Position numbers and translations under genes: made by a program
The notes under the pieces: model-generated
What the model was told of the DNA's origin: nothing
The model's database searches: none
The model's input: the letters and a program-made list of their open reading frames with translations, nothing else
In this document: positions 33,352 through 44,232 of the stretch, piece after piece
Position numbering within the stretch: the stretch's first letter is position 1
Layout of the letters: each line of letters opens with the position of its first letter
Source: Lyophyllum atratum
Lineage: Eukaryota; Basidiomycota; Agaricomycetes; Agaricales; Lyophyllaceae
DNA length: 64,000 bases
Assembly: GCA_014905825.1 (NCBI GenBank)
Contig: JACGCN010000013.1
Location: forward strand, 62,001 to 126,000
Direction: 5' to 3'

Positions 33352-33935
33352 ATGTCTTCTCTTCAGAAATCTATGCAAGCCATGACTGTAAGACCTTCTC
33401 CTTCTTGCTTCAAAGATTCTTATAATCTTCCTGGCAGTTGTCTAACTCACTGCAACCACATGCTGCTTCAAATCGAGCCCGCCGCCCAGCTGCCAGTGCT
33501 GGCGCCGCAATTCCAGATCAAATCGCCCCCCGACTCCCTCCACGTACGCCAGAATCGAACGATCACCGCGTATTCTACGGCTTCCCTGTCTCCTACCCTT
33601 GGCTCGTTGAGTTCTGCGAGAAAAAAGCTGACATCATTCCGGGCTACCACCCCGGCTGGTATTCCGCTACCAAAGTGCAAATGGCGCTGGCGCTGTTGAG
33701 TAAACTCTCGGGCGTCCCGAATCTCACGGGTGAGACTGTCTGGTGCAAAGTCAATGAACCCCGCGTCAGGCTCGGTGACAAGGGCTATACGCCGTTTTTG
33801 GCCGTGTGCAGCTCGATGAAGAGCTCGTGGGACAGGAGGCCCAGTAATGCGCAGCTCGAAAAGCTCAAGGGTCTTGTAGGCGAGGAACCCGATTGGTTCG
33901 TGGACGTCAATCCTTCGAGCTTTTACAGGAACTAG
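33352..33935 (+). CDS. Unknown 177 aa protein
   Basis: Exons 33352-33387 and 33438-33935 join in phase (ACT|GTAAGA..GGCAG|TTG). After a polar N-terminus, residues 60-177 look like a folded domain: YGFPVSYPWLVEFCEKK, GYHPGWYSATKVQMALAL, GDKGYTPFLAVCSS and EEPDWFVDVNPSSFYRN. I do not recognise a family. No signal peptide or membrane helix. The DIRS-like element ends 50 bp before the start codon, so the original promoter has been pushed 6.1 kb away; expression may now depend on repeat A1. Confidence 0.75.
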
Positions 33936-35478
33936 CAGCATGTCGGGTCACTTATCCTTTTTGGTGATTTGCTTTCTTTATTTCCCTGGTAACACGCTGA
34001 CTGCTCTCTGTTTGATAGATTCTTGTTCGCGCGCGTAATCGTTTATCCCTGTCGCTCATTATCTGTTGTATTTACCTTGCTCCGCACCACTGAGTCCCTT
34101 TTGTTGCGATCGTCCAAAAATGTCAGATTTTCGATTTGAGAAGCATTTCTCGACAGATGACCATCACCCCGACCCATCGTCTGACAATTACGGTGAGGAG
34201 TCCCGACGCGCTCAGCATCGTGTCGCACGTTCATGCGATCGTTTCGCCTTATCCCCGCATTAACAAAACATCGACATGTTCATATAACCCAGGAGGTTAT
34301 GTGCCTACCCTCAGGACCCCAAATGTCACGTCCAGGTTTAGCCGTGGGTCTTACGGTTCACAATTAGCTTTCCTCGTCGTTTCTGGGGTCGTAATTCGAG
34401 GACCCACATCCGCCATTCATCTAGCTTCCATTCTTTGGAAACAAGCGGAGAGTCAGAACCGGTCTGTGTTCCCCAAGTTCAATCGATATATCGAAAAGGT
34501 CCGGCCATGGGTGATATTCTCCCACCACCAATTTAGGAAATTGAAAAGGTGCACGATTCACGACCCTAGCAAGGTATTGCAGGCTACGACGTCCTATACG
34601 AGGGATGGCGTCACTCAAGCTTACTTACCGCGGCGCCACTCTATGGCCATCGCTTTGCTCTTCGGTTGAGCTCAGTCATAGGGTTCTAGCATTTTCGAGG
34701 TTGTGAGGTACCATCCACCAGGTGCATTCAAAGATGGCGATGGGAGCCGCTATCCAACCTATTTCTTCGGCATTCGAGGCCACCGAAGTGTTGATTCTGT
34801 CCCGTAGCTCGACAAAACGGGGCGCTCCTCTCCGACCCTTCATCCATCTTCTCTGTAAGTTAAGTTGAATTGTCAGATGACTTGACGAGATGCGACGCCT
34901 TCAGGACGCCTAGCCTACTCACACGTTCATGAAATGTACGAGGATAGGCGCCAGCGTGAGAGTTGAAAGCCTTATACTGCATTTGCTATACACGAAGCTT
35001 TCCAGAACCCCCTTCTTCCCCTTCTCATCTCCATCGACCCGCTGTAATAGGATGTCTTGGGGTCCTAACGGAACCATTCTGTCTGCTTTCAATATCCACA
35101 TACAGGTGAGATTTCACGTATTGAAAGGACAGGACAACCCTCTGATGCTTTTCTTCGATTCCGCCACAGTTTGACAAGTTACGTGGTCAGAGTCTTCTAG
35201 AATTACGCATATACATATTGATAGAGCCAAGGAACGGACGTACCCGGTCGAAAGGTATATAAAGGCCATGGACCTTCCCTCGAAAGACCTCAACTGGAGA
35301 TAGTCTCTTGAATAAGGTGAGGAGAGTGTCTAGGCCGATATACATAAGGATCACTAACATAGTGACCACAGCCCTCGCCTAAGGGAAACTTTTGCAGCCC
35401 AACTACCAACATCCTCAAGAATCAAAGGTCAGCTTGAACGTTCTAAGAAGATAGGTTATACGCTGACTATTACCGCGC
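33936..35478. other. Spacer with a possible 5' exon
   Basis: No firm gene. Near 35052-35105 a short frame (MSWGPNGTILSAFNIHI) ends at a good donor (CAG|GTGAG) and might be an upstream exon of the 35479 gene, but I could not join them with confidence. Confidence 0.4.
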
Positions 35479-35874
35479 ATGGGCTTCAGCAACAACGTCG
35501 ATCTTCGTCAATGGAAAGTGCCCCATAGTCACCACCCTGGCCCCGGAAAGCTCAGCCTTCTCTCGTACCAAGGCCCAGCCAACAGTAACGCTAACGGCTC
35601 GCTTTCCACGACCAATGCCGGCGTCACCAGGTTCTTAATTTCCTTCAGCCATAACTATACGCAATTCGCGTTCCAATGGGATGGTGCTGGAGAAGCCGTA
35701 TATTCGCTTGGAAACGGCTTGGAGAGAAAGCCAGTCGGGAAGAGCTGGACTCAGGCGGGTCACGTAGCCTGGGGTGCTTCTGTCGTGGACACCCAAGATG
35801 TTACATCGATCGCCGCCAGCGCGCTTGACAGAACCAACAACACAACTGTCTACATCATCCCAGACCTGATCTAG
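35479..35874 (+). CDS. Unknown gene, duplicated next to PMS1 pseudogene
   Basis: An uninterrupted 131-codon frame from ATG 35479 to TAG, possibly the last exon of a longer gene. Sequence includes SHNYTQFAFQWDGAGEAVY, SLGNGLERKPVGKSW and SIAASALDRTNNTTVYIIP, suggesting beta-strands. Not recognised. The 3' end and flank recur at 16031-16290, with mostly conservative changes (ALDRTN to ALERTN), which supports real coding sequence. It is tail-to-tail with PMS1, 450 bp apart. Confidence 0.6.
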   Translation: MGFSNNVDLRQWKVPHSHHPGPGKLSLLSYQGPANSNANGSLSTTNAGVTRFLISFSHNYTQFAFQWDGAGEAVYSLGNGLERKPVGKSWTQAGHVAWGASVVDTQDVTSIAASALDRTNNTTVYIIPDLI

Positions 35875-36324
35875 GTATGTTCTTCGACCCACAGTCGGGG
35901 GTAGTCGGACTGATATCAGGTACACCGCAGATCGTCTCAGCTTTCCCTCGAAGTGTAAATGTAATCGGCCTTCTGAAGTTGATACTTTTGTAATCCTGAC
36001 ATGATGTAGCACGAGATTGTGTTTCCGAAGTTTTACGCTGGCATGATCTCTTCCCGCTCTCTGCTTTCGGGTTCCAGGCCAGTTCCACAGCCACGATGTC
36101 GTCAATTCTAAGCGATGAGTACTTGGGCAGACGTACTCATCGGCCCCTCAATGAGTTTCAAGGTTTTCACGTTTCGATCACTTCTCTTCTTCGTATTGGG
36201 CGGCACAGGATACCGATGATACGATCGGCAAGACATACAACATCGCGCAGGATCATGGAATGAGAGTTTGAAATATCCCAAAAGACATTCTCTATCACGC
36301 TGCGACAAGAGCAACACAGCATAT

Positions 36325-39300
36325 CTAACTACATAGAGCAGACCAATTAATCTTCCCCTGCCGTGTCCGCGCCCTCAAACCCATCCTCGGACGAGCAAGA
36401 TCCAAAAGATGCCTCATCGTCGGCCTCCCATGAGGACAGTTCCATGGCTGGTCCATTGTGCCCATATGATTGACCACCTATACAACCATATACGACGCAT
36501 AAGCTAATCTCCCCAAATAGATCAAAGGAAGGACCCACCAAGGACATCTGCTGCTTATTCAACGGCATACCCACCATGACACTCTTCCGACACGCCCGCA
36601 TCGCGAACATAGCCCGCGCCTTAGAGCATCGGACCATCTGTCCCATCGGGCGGTCCCGCATCAGGTGTATCAGCTCCTCTAGATCTACGTCACAGTATTG
36701 TTCAGGTCAGTTGTGCCTCTACCCGTTCGGAGGTGAATGGACTGACCTTGCATATCGAAGACCGTGCTCTTGCTGACGGGCTGAGCCGTCAACCAGAGCC
36801 GAGCACCCTGCCTGGCCTCGTCCTCCCCCGATTCTTCGACCTCGAATCCATTTTGTCGTAGCACATCCATATTCTCGAGAGCGAGGAGCTCGTCCGACGC
36901 CGTCAGCTCCATTGCTCGTGGTCTATCATAGTACCCATCAGCTTCATTATACGTACCAATACTTGAGCCGACTGACCTAAAGAGCTTTTGCGATGCAATG
37001 CTCGTCGTCTGCTGAAGCGTCTCGAAATTATACTTCTCATCCGCAGCATGCTGATCCACGATGAATAAATCATCCATGACCGTCTCCTTACGCTCCTCGT
37101 TGCCATCGCCATCGCTGTCCCCACCTCCTACTGTCTTACGTCTCCGCGTGACGATGAAACCGAGGTTGAACTGCCCGATGATATCCATAGCTGCAAAATC
37201 CTTCTTATCAATGACACGCGCAAGGGCATCAACAGCCCTCTCGTCGTTCTCCGTATTTGATACACCTGCGTCGGACGGCACACGGGGGAGGGAGCCAACC
37301 TCCGCCTCCGTCCCCGTGTCGAACGATGATGAGATTTCCTTGCGCAGACGACCCCAGGTGGCTGAGATCCTGTTGACGTCGAATCGGAGCGTGACGTCCC
37401 CATGTCCGTGGTCCGAGTTGCGGATGACCTCTGGGCGAGAGATGGGTTCGTCAGATCGTAGAGACGAAGAAGTGTCTTCGAACACGGGGGTGATACTCGA
37501 ATCGTCGAGCCCATCATCAGACGTGAGGTCGATAGCTTTGAACGACGACTGCCCGAAATCCTTCTCCTGAGCGGGCGTCAAAGGCCCCACGACCTGTCGT
37601 CTGGTTCCATCAGGCCTTTTCCGTAAAGACTCCTCCTCCGCAAATGGCTCGACATCCGACGAGGGATCCAGCTCATCTTCGTCCATATCGTCAGTCGCAT
37701 CCCCACGATACATGTCCTCCTCCTCCCTGTCCTTCTCCTCCTGGGACTCCTCCCCTTCCTCCTCATCCTGGGACTCCTCCCCTTCCTCCTCATCCTCCAC
37801 CACCCCCCGCGACGCCGGCATCTGACTCCCTGTCCTCGCAAAGCCAGCAAGTTTATTGCGCAGATCGTCACGTGACATTTTAGCGGAATATTTCGCCCGT
37901 CCCGTCTCTTTGCCAGAACCGCCGGAGCGAGACCCTCTTTGACGACCGGAAGGGCCACCGACAGGCGGTGCATCTTTCTTCTTCTTCGGTGGTGGTCCTT
38001 TCTCCTCCCTCTCCTCCTCCTCCCCGTCCTGCGGTTCCTCTTCCTCCTGCGGTTCCTCTTCCTCCTGCTGCTCGACATCCTTCTCCAACGCCGCAATCCG
38101 ACTCCACGCAGCCTGAGTGGTATCGACCACAACAGTAGCCGCCCTTCCCCTCTCAGGGGAAGCAACGAGACTGGGCGTGTCCTCACTTTGAGGTCGATCA
38201 CCCTGATCGACATCCATCCCATCATCAATATCATCGCCGCGTCCTGATCGAGCATTGACCATTTGGGTGACAGTGGGGGACGCAGGGGGCGATGGTGATG
38301 ACGATGAAGGTTCGGGACGATGCGACGCGCGGCCGCTCACCAGCTGTGAAACTGTAGGCGAAACAACCTGGCCTGTAGGAGGGTCGCTCGGTGCAGTCGG
38401 CTTTGCAGACGATGCTGTTCCAAGATCGATGTCATCCGATAGCGGCTCCGAGGACATGGTGTGGTCTTCCCATGCATCGAGTTCCTCATCTTCCGCATGC
38501 GCGACTGAAGGAGGCGGCGGAGGCGGGCGTTTCTTGCTCGGCCCTGGCTGATGCTCATCGGGTACGTCAGCCTCTTCAGCTTCGGAGCGCGTCCTCTTGT
38601 GTGTTGGAGGGCGGCTGGAAGGGGTGGTGAGGGTGCTCTGCAGCGTGCGCTGGGTCTGCGAGGTACCGACGTCGTACGTCGAGCGGGAGGGTGCGAAGGC
38701 TTCTTCGAGGGCGGTCTGGACAGAATTTCGGTTAGGAGAAAGGCGTGGTTAGTTCCGGGTGGGCATACCTTGAGTTTTGTTATCAAATTACCCTCGCTGT
38801 GTAAGAAAATCGTGCGTTTGTCCGGGCTCACGTTGATGTCGCACGAGTCTGGCCGAATGGTCAGCGGGCGTAAGGCGGTAACGATACTGGGGTGCATACC
38901 GGTAGGAAGGATGAAGTCAGCGAGAATAAATGGGGCTTGGTTTGCGCTGAACGAGCGATAGACTTCATTAAACGCTTTCTGGATCTAAGCAGGAGCGGCA
39001 ATGCTTAGAGCGCTGAAGAATAAGCTTCGGGCCCTCGTACCTTGGTAAGGTTGCACGGCCGACCGTTGATATAGAAAAATTGACGGTCGGTCCCCGTTCT
39101 TCCACCTCCGACTGAGAACTTCGAGATCAGACCTTTGACACTGACAGTAACGGGGTCTGCATCGCCAGGGGTCGTGTCACTGTGGCTAAGGCGAAGACTC
39201 TTCAGAAGCGACACCGTCGTACAGCCAGACGGTGACTTACGTTTGGATTCTCCGGAGCGACGTCTTATCCTTCTCCACTTCGAACGTCAAGTCGAGGTCA

Positions 39301-40227
39301 ACGATGTTGTCCAGAGCTTTCGGCCCCCATAGAGCGGAAACCGAGGCCCGGGTCGAAGAGGCACCGGATGTACGGAGCTGTACAGTCTTCTGGCTTGCGA
39401 TGAGGTCAGATCAATGATGAAAGGTCTTAGCTCGAGGAATACATACCCTTTGTCGATCTGGTTGCTGACGGTAAGCCGAACGCCCGCTCCAGCCGTGCAG
39501 CAGGGCCCTAGGGCGTATGCGTTGAGCAGGGCAAGGGCCTTCCCAAACTCGCGCTTCGAGTTACGCTCGAACTCCTTTCGCCGGACGGGGAGAGGGGCAA
39601 AAAGATTTGTCAATGCGACGGTCGTTCCGCGCTGCGTGAAGTACGACGTCAATGACTTTGCAACGGACTGTGGATTTCCTGACGTACCTGCCGGGCAACT
39701 TTCGTCCGCTTCCTGACCGTCCCGCTCGATTCCATCTCCAAGGACACCCCCATGGGCGGTTCGGTGGCCGTCGTAACGAAAAGGGTCTCTGACAGAGCAC
39801 AGAGTGATGAGAGAGCCTCGCCTCTGAAACCAAATGTTCGTACAGTGGCAAGGTCCGAAAACGACGTGAGTTTTGACGTGTAGTGCTTCAATGCTGTAGA
39901 CCGGGGTCAATACGAGTTCTCTACGCGCGTGAATGAACGGACCAATGCTGTCGTGATAGTCCTCCGCGATGCCACTGCCATTGTCGATGACCTCGATACT
40001 TCTCAGCCCATATTGCTTAAACCGAACCTCTGCCGACGTGTCAAACTTGGGATACGTCCAGAAGAACATATATTTTCGCGCAACTCACCTATATTCGTCG
40101 CTCCGGCATCCAGACTGTTCTCGACAAGTTCCTTGACCGCAGTTTGCAGGTCAATCACAACTTGGCCCGAGGTGATTCGGTGAATAGATGTCTTGTCTAT
40201 AGGCTTTATCGCGCCCTTGGTCGTCAT
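36325..40227 (-). CDS. PMS1: DNA mismatch repair MutL homologue PMS1
   Basis: Multi-exon gene, roughly 1,000 aa, PMS1 in yeast and PMS2 in human. It pairs with MLH1 as MutL-alpha, which nicks the nascent strand in mismatch repair in the nucleus. The N-terminal GHKL ATPase has [23 protein letters not shown] and [11 protein letters not shown], then the transducer ([26 protein letters not shown]). A long acidic, Ser- and Lys-rich linker follows ([30 protein letters not shown]). The endonuclease domain has FNLGFIV, the metal-binding [28 protein letters not shown] and [15 protein letters not shown]. Stop at 36327-36325. All exon joins checked keep frame. An internal stretch was copied to 8.5-16.0 kb. 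Confidence 0.95.
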
Positions 40228-40983
40228 TGCTTGAGTCCCAGGGATAGCTGAACATGGACGGCTGGAATCAGGGGTGGGACCTGTCCAGGAGAATTCCTGT
40301 CGGAGGCAGTACGACTTGCCCTAAACTCAACGCTGTCGTTGGTCATCACAATGACTGACCTTCTTCCGAATCCCGACTTCCATTCTACCTTTCGCTATTG
40401 TTCTTAAAATTGCTCACTTTCAGCCAACCTTCAGCGCGAGGAATGCAGAGGCCCATCGCAAGTCTTTGACTGAATAGTAATTGTTGCTCGGCCATGTTCC
40501 AAACGTCAAAACCGACTCGACCATCTGGACAGGCCTTTGCTAAGCAACAGCAGCCATACGGCGTTTCATATGGGCCTGGCCATACACGAGGACGATCACG
40601 AGGCTCTGGCCTGTAGACGCCGTTGATTCTTCGAAGGCTTCGCCTTGACATCTCCCACACCTTTTGTCATGGAGAAGCCCCTTCTTCTCCTTCCAGCCTC
40701 GCTTCTTGCGAATCGATAACATCGATATGCGCCACACCCGCCCAGTGGCAGAGCCTTGTTCCCAAATCGGGAGTGCTGTGATGGTATGGCAACCCACGCC
40801 CAGGACACGCTACAGTGGCACGCTTCAATCAACGATCGAACGCCCAAATATGCCCCGCTTTGGCCTTTCCTCACGGATACGGTATATATAACGACACCCT
40901 TGTTCTTCGTGGGTCCCCACCTCCATCCGCAATAGGGCCACTCAAACCAAATTCCGCAATCGACCCTTTATCGCCCCTAGGTT
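40228..40983. other. Promoter region between PMS1 and the acidic protein gene
   Basis: Divergent promoter space. Minus-strand frames at 40385-40874 have no splice or family support. Confidence 0.5.
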
Positions 40984-40990
40984 TATATAA
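40984..40990 (+). promoter_or_regulatory. TATA box of acidic 157 aa protein gene
   Basis: TATATAA, 91 bp before the ATG at 41075. A second TATATATAA-like run lies about 100 bp further upstream. Confidence 0.5.
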
Positions 40991-41074
40991 CGGATCTTCC
41001 AACCCTCCTCAGATCAGCTACGAACACGACATATCTACACCTTGATATCTATACCTCGATTGCTCGTATACGTG

Positions 41075-41662
41075 ATGTCCACATCTATCACTGAAGCCGA
41101 AATTCTGGCCTTCTTCGAACAAGATTCTTCGAGCCCAGCCGGCCTCACCGATGAAGAGTTCGCTGAACTATGGTATGTACGCGATCTCCTTATCTGTTTT
41201 CCCCGCACTAAACGCGCCTCCCTCTCTAGCGCCCTCGCAACACCAGAATCCTTTGAGTCCCAACTAGACGTCGACGCCTTCTTCGCAGAGCTCGGGTACG
41301 TGTTTTTCTCATCCGTAACATACTTCATCTACCCTTACCTCATCCTCCACAGTTTCCCCACCATGCAAACCCAATCCACATCCGAAATCGAGCCCATGCC
41401 CACATTCGCACCAGATTTCGACCCCCTAGCCCCGGCAAACATGACGCCACCCGAGTTCGTCGCGTTCTGCGGCTACGACCCTTCCGAGTTCAAAAGCCTC
41501 GGCGCGTCCTGCCTCAACTCACTCGTGGACGGGGTGGAGATCTGGTCGCGCGTCTTCGAAGAGATCACGGAGAAGATGCAGCAGTCGACGGCGGTGGGAG
41601 ATACGCTTTTCACGGATATGGACATGGGCGGTAACGCTCTTCAACCCATCGTGAGCCACTAA
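41075..41662 (+). CDS. Small acidic protein, unknown
   Basis: Three exons (41075-41172, 41230-41295, 41353-41662), joined TG|GTATGT..CTAG|C and GG|GTACGT..ACAG|T, give 157 aa. The unspliced frame is also open, but the intron parts are pyrimidine-rich and unlike protein. The product is acidic and helical: ITEAEILAFFEQDSSSP, FESQLDVDAFFAELG, FDPLAPANMTPPEFVAFCG and GVEIWSRVFEEITEKMQ. No signal peptide or known domain. A TATA box lies at the usual distance. Confidence 0.7.
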   Translation: MSTSITEAEILAFFEQDSSSPAGLTDEEFAELWYVRDLLICFPRTKRASLSSALATPESFESQLDVDAFFAELGYVFFSSVTYFIYPYLILHSFPTMQTQSTSEIEPMPTFAPDFDPLAPANMTPPEFVAFCGYDPSEFKSLGASCLNSLVDGVEIWSRVFEEITEKMQQSTAVGDTLFTDMDMGGNALQPIVSH

Positions 41663-42364
41663 TGTTTATTGGTGGTTGGGGAGGTGGGATGACGGCCGTG
41701 GACTTTTTTGTAGCACCTAGTATTGGCTCGTGATGGTGTATTATAGTGTTGTATCTATCAGGCGAAGATGAACGTACATAGATGTGGTTTCTTGAACTCG
41801 TGCAGACCGTTAGATGTTGGACAATTCCACCATCGCGTTGAGCGGGCTTTCAATTCGCTTCGTATTCTATCTCCGTCGGCATTCCTGCCTTGAATTGGTC
41901 TGTAAATCTGCTGTTTACAGTGGTCATGGGATGACCAAAACATGTTCGGGAATTCACGCATGTCCTCGCTTCCAGGCTGTTTATGCCTTTATCCATGCGT
42001 CCCGCGGACAGGGACAGGAAGGTGGTCGACGCGTTATAGGCTCAGAAGGCTGTTCCTTACTTCGCCTTGCTTTGGAATGTGAATGGCAAACGCGACACCG
42101 CATGTGATCACTGATGGACGTCACGAGGCTTTCGGCAGTAGCGCCTTTCAAGTTTCTGAGTCTCAGTTCCAATCTCCGAGGTCCTTGTCTCTTCCACGTC
42201 CCGTCGACTTGGATTCGTCCCTTCGTTGATGCTAGGCGCTATGTGTGTCTCGCTTGACGGCATAACATCTTGTAAGATTCGACCCCGGATGTGTCACCAG
42301 TGAGCCTAACGAGGCCTTGGGTGAAATCGAACCATCAGCGAAGAGCAATGCAGCCGTTGCGCCA
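41663..42364. other. Intergenic, no gene seen
   Basis: No frame with coding support between the acidic protein gene and the 18 bp repeat array. Confidence 0.5.
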
Positions 42365-42418
42365 GGTAAAGGATCGGTGTATGGTAAAGGATCGGTGTAT
42401 GGTAAAGGATCGGTGTAT
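42365..42418. repeat. Three perfect 18 bp tandem repeats
   Basis: Unit GGTAAAGGATCGGTGTAT, three identical copies at 42365, 42383 and 42401. The related promoters of the 43.3 kb and 46.65 kb paralogues carry a single similar segment (GGTAAGTAATCGGTGTAT at about 43099), so the unit tripled within the promoter of the decayed copy. Confidence 0.95.
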
Positions 42419-42589
42419 ACCTTGGCAACCTTTGACTCATCCTGCCGTTATATCTAGTCCTCCTCGTCGCCTTGCATGCCGAACGGACTGCCTATAGCAT
42501 TCAGTCACTGCGGTAAGCATTGGTTCGTTCTTCACAACTTGGAGTCCGCCTTGACGCATCGAATGGACAGATTATGCATCATGAGCATA

Positions 42590-43010
42590 ACCGCCACCCC
42601 CCACCCCCCACCCCTTTCCTTTTGAATACTCTGATCCTACTTCAGTTTTTTTTGCGGCTATCCGCACATAAACACTCGTCAAACCGAACCTTTACTCTCA
42701 GGAAGCCTCCACGAGCGCAGGATCCGTGCCCTTTCGCTCGTGTGTTATCCCAAGACTACGAGCGTTGGGGAGGAGCAGGCGGTGGATATCACTACTTCAA
42801 ATTCCCACCCTCCTCGCGACACTCCGGAGCTCCGAGATGACGTGGTTTTGTCTACCAGCCTCTGGGGGGACCGCTATCCAATTGCTTCAATCTGCCGCTC
42901 GGGACGTTCGTGAATATATCATTGTCACCTCAAGGAGCTTTGATATTTCACTTCTATCAGAGCACGACACTTTTGATGCGCCGGTGTCAGCTAGGTCCGC
43001 ACTGAGAGCA
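42590..43010 (+). pseudogene. Decayed first copy of the 302 aa tandem family
   Basis: Fragments match the paralogues at 43278 and 46650 in order: LRKPPRAQDPCPFARVLSQ against LNKPRQTQDLNHFVRVLSQ, GATGACGTGGTTTT followed by a damaged STSLWGD segment, then bases matching the RDL..QYH..YVKEL end, in different frames and with large deletions. Upstream promoter similarity also remains. No continuous frame survives. Confidence 0.7.
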
Positions 43011-43145
43011 TGAAGTCATATATGTTCGTTTCTCCAGCAGAGACATGACTCGAAGTGAGACTGACAGACGGCAGCACTGAGTATCGGTCGCGCTGGTAAG
43101 TAATCGGTGTATATCTCGGGGACGTATGAGTCATCATTCTGCTCA

Positions 43146-43151
43146 TATATA
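43146..43151 (+). promoter_or_regulatory. TATA box of tandem family copy 2
   Basis: TATATA within CTCATATATAGCCTC, conserved at 46519-46524 in copy 3. Confidence 0.55.
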
Positions 43152-43277
43152 GCCTCCCCGCGTTGCCTTGGATTCCGAATAAACTATCCGTATATTTCTA
43201 GTGGTGAGTACGCTATTACTCCGCTTCCTTTACCACGACTTGTGTGATCGGTACTGATGCGTCGCTAGTAGATTAAC

Positions 43278-44186
43278 ATGCACCAAGAACATACCCTTCC
43301 TTGGAACACCCTCACATCCCATTTCAAATTCATTCGCGACAATCCACAAATGACACCTCGTCGAACAGGATTCTTTGCTCTCAACAAGCCTCGCCAAACC
43401 CAGGATTTAAATCATTTCGTTCGCGTATTGTCCCAGACTATCACCACATTCGCTCAGACGGAGCGCAAGAAACACCCTCAAACGTTCGCGGCGCCGTCCA
43501 CTGGGCAATTATTCTCCGACACGCTTCGTGACATCCACTCCCGGTTCCTAAATGCAGAAAATCAGCGTCTTGAGTTCTGGATAGCATCCGCTCAGGCCCC
43601 TATATCTCCCTTCGATAATCATTCGATGAATGGGTGGCCTCTCGCTCACGCCACCAAGGTTCTCTTGAGGGAAGGCAAGCTACAGACTCTTCTCATGCTG
43701 GCCAACCATCCGGGAATCCCTCTTGAACGCCTCGCCGAGTTCCAACTTGCTTACATTCGTGTAGGGTTCTCTGAGGTAGCGAGCTGCGCGCTCCTCTCGT
43801 ACATCTTCCTGAATTTTGCTGTGGCTGCGGGAATGCTCAAGAAAGGCGGAAACGAGCGCTGGGGATGCGTGAATGTCGAATTCACGCTATCCAATCTGCA
43901 TGTCCCTTGTGGGACTTCGCATTCCCCAGATGACGTGGTTTTTCCATTTCCTGTAAACACCTCGGCTCCGGAATTGTTCCAGGACGACGCTCGGGACCTT
44001 CGTCAATATCATGGCTATGTCAAAGAACTTTTCAGAATCCTTTATCAGTACGATGCATTGATGCGCGAGTGTCAGCTCGACCCTCAGTGGGAGCAGGAGA
44101 TCATATATGCCCTTGCTAGAATTACGTATGAACTGAAATTAGATCAGCAGGAATCGTTGGAGGGATGGAGAGAGGTTCTTGTATGA
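43278..44186 (+). CDS. Tandem family protein, copy 2, unknown
   Basis: A single coding exon of 302 aa from ATG 43278. A probable 5' UTR intron (GTGAGT at about 43203 to GTAG before ATTAAC) lies just upstream and is mirrored in copy 3. No signal peptide. Conserved blocks: HTLPWNTLTSHFKFIRDNP, FFALNKPRQTQDLNHF, TQTITTFAQTERKK-type segment, LLREGKLQTLLMLANHPGI, EVASCALLSYIFLNFA, RWGCVNVEFTLSNLHVPC and ELFRILYQYDALMREC. It looks like a mostly helical cytosolic protein; I do not know the family. It is about 85% identical by eye to copy 3, with substitutions mainly conservative, so both are probably functional. Confidence 0.8.
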   Translation: MHQEHTLPWNTLTSHFKFIRDNPQMTPRRTGFFALNKPRQTQDLNHFVRVLSQTITTFAQTERKKHPQTFAAPSTGQLFSDTLRDIHSRFLNAENQRLEFWIASAQAPISPFDNHSMNGWPLAHATKVLLREGKLQTLLMLANHPGIPLERLAEFQLAYIRVGFSEVASCALLSYIFLNFAVAAGMLKKGGNERWGCVNVEFTLSNLHVPCGTSHSPDDVVFPFPVNTSAPELFQDDARDLRQYHGYVKELFRILYQYDALMRECQLDPQWEQEIIYALARITYELKLDQQESLEGWREVLV

Positions 44187-44232
44187 GGTACATATGCATG
44201 GGGTGTGGTCGGTATATGACATCTACCTGCGT

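Noticed and set aside
33070..33699. Plus-strand 209-codon frame crossing the retrotransposon edge
   Set aside because: It spans the A1 repeat, the 5' leader and an intron of the 33352 gene; a chance fusion.
34136..34669. 177-codon plus-strand frame
   Set aside because: No domain, no duplication support, ordinary non-coding composition; the antisense is also open.
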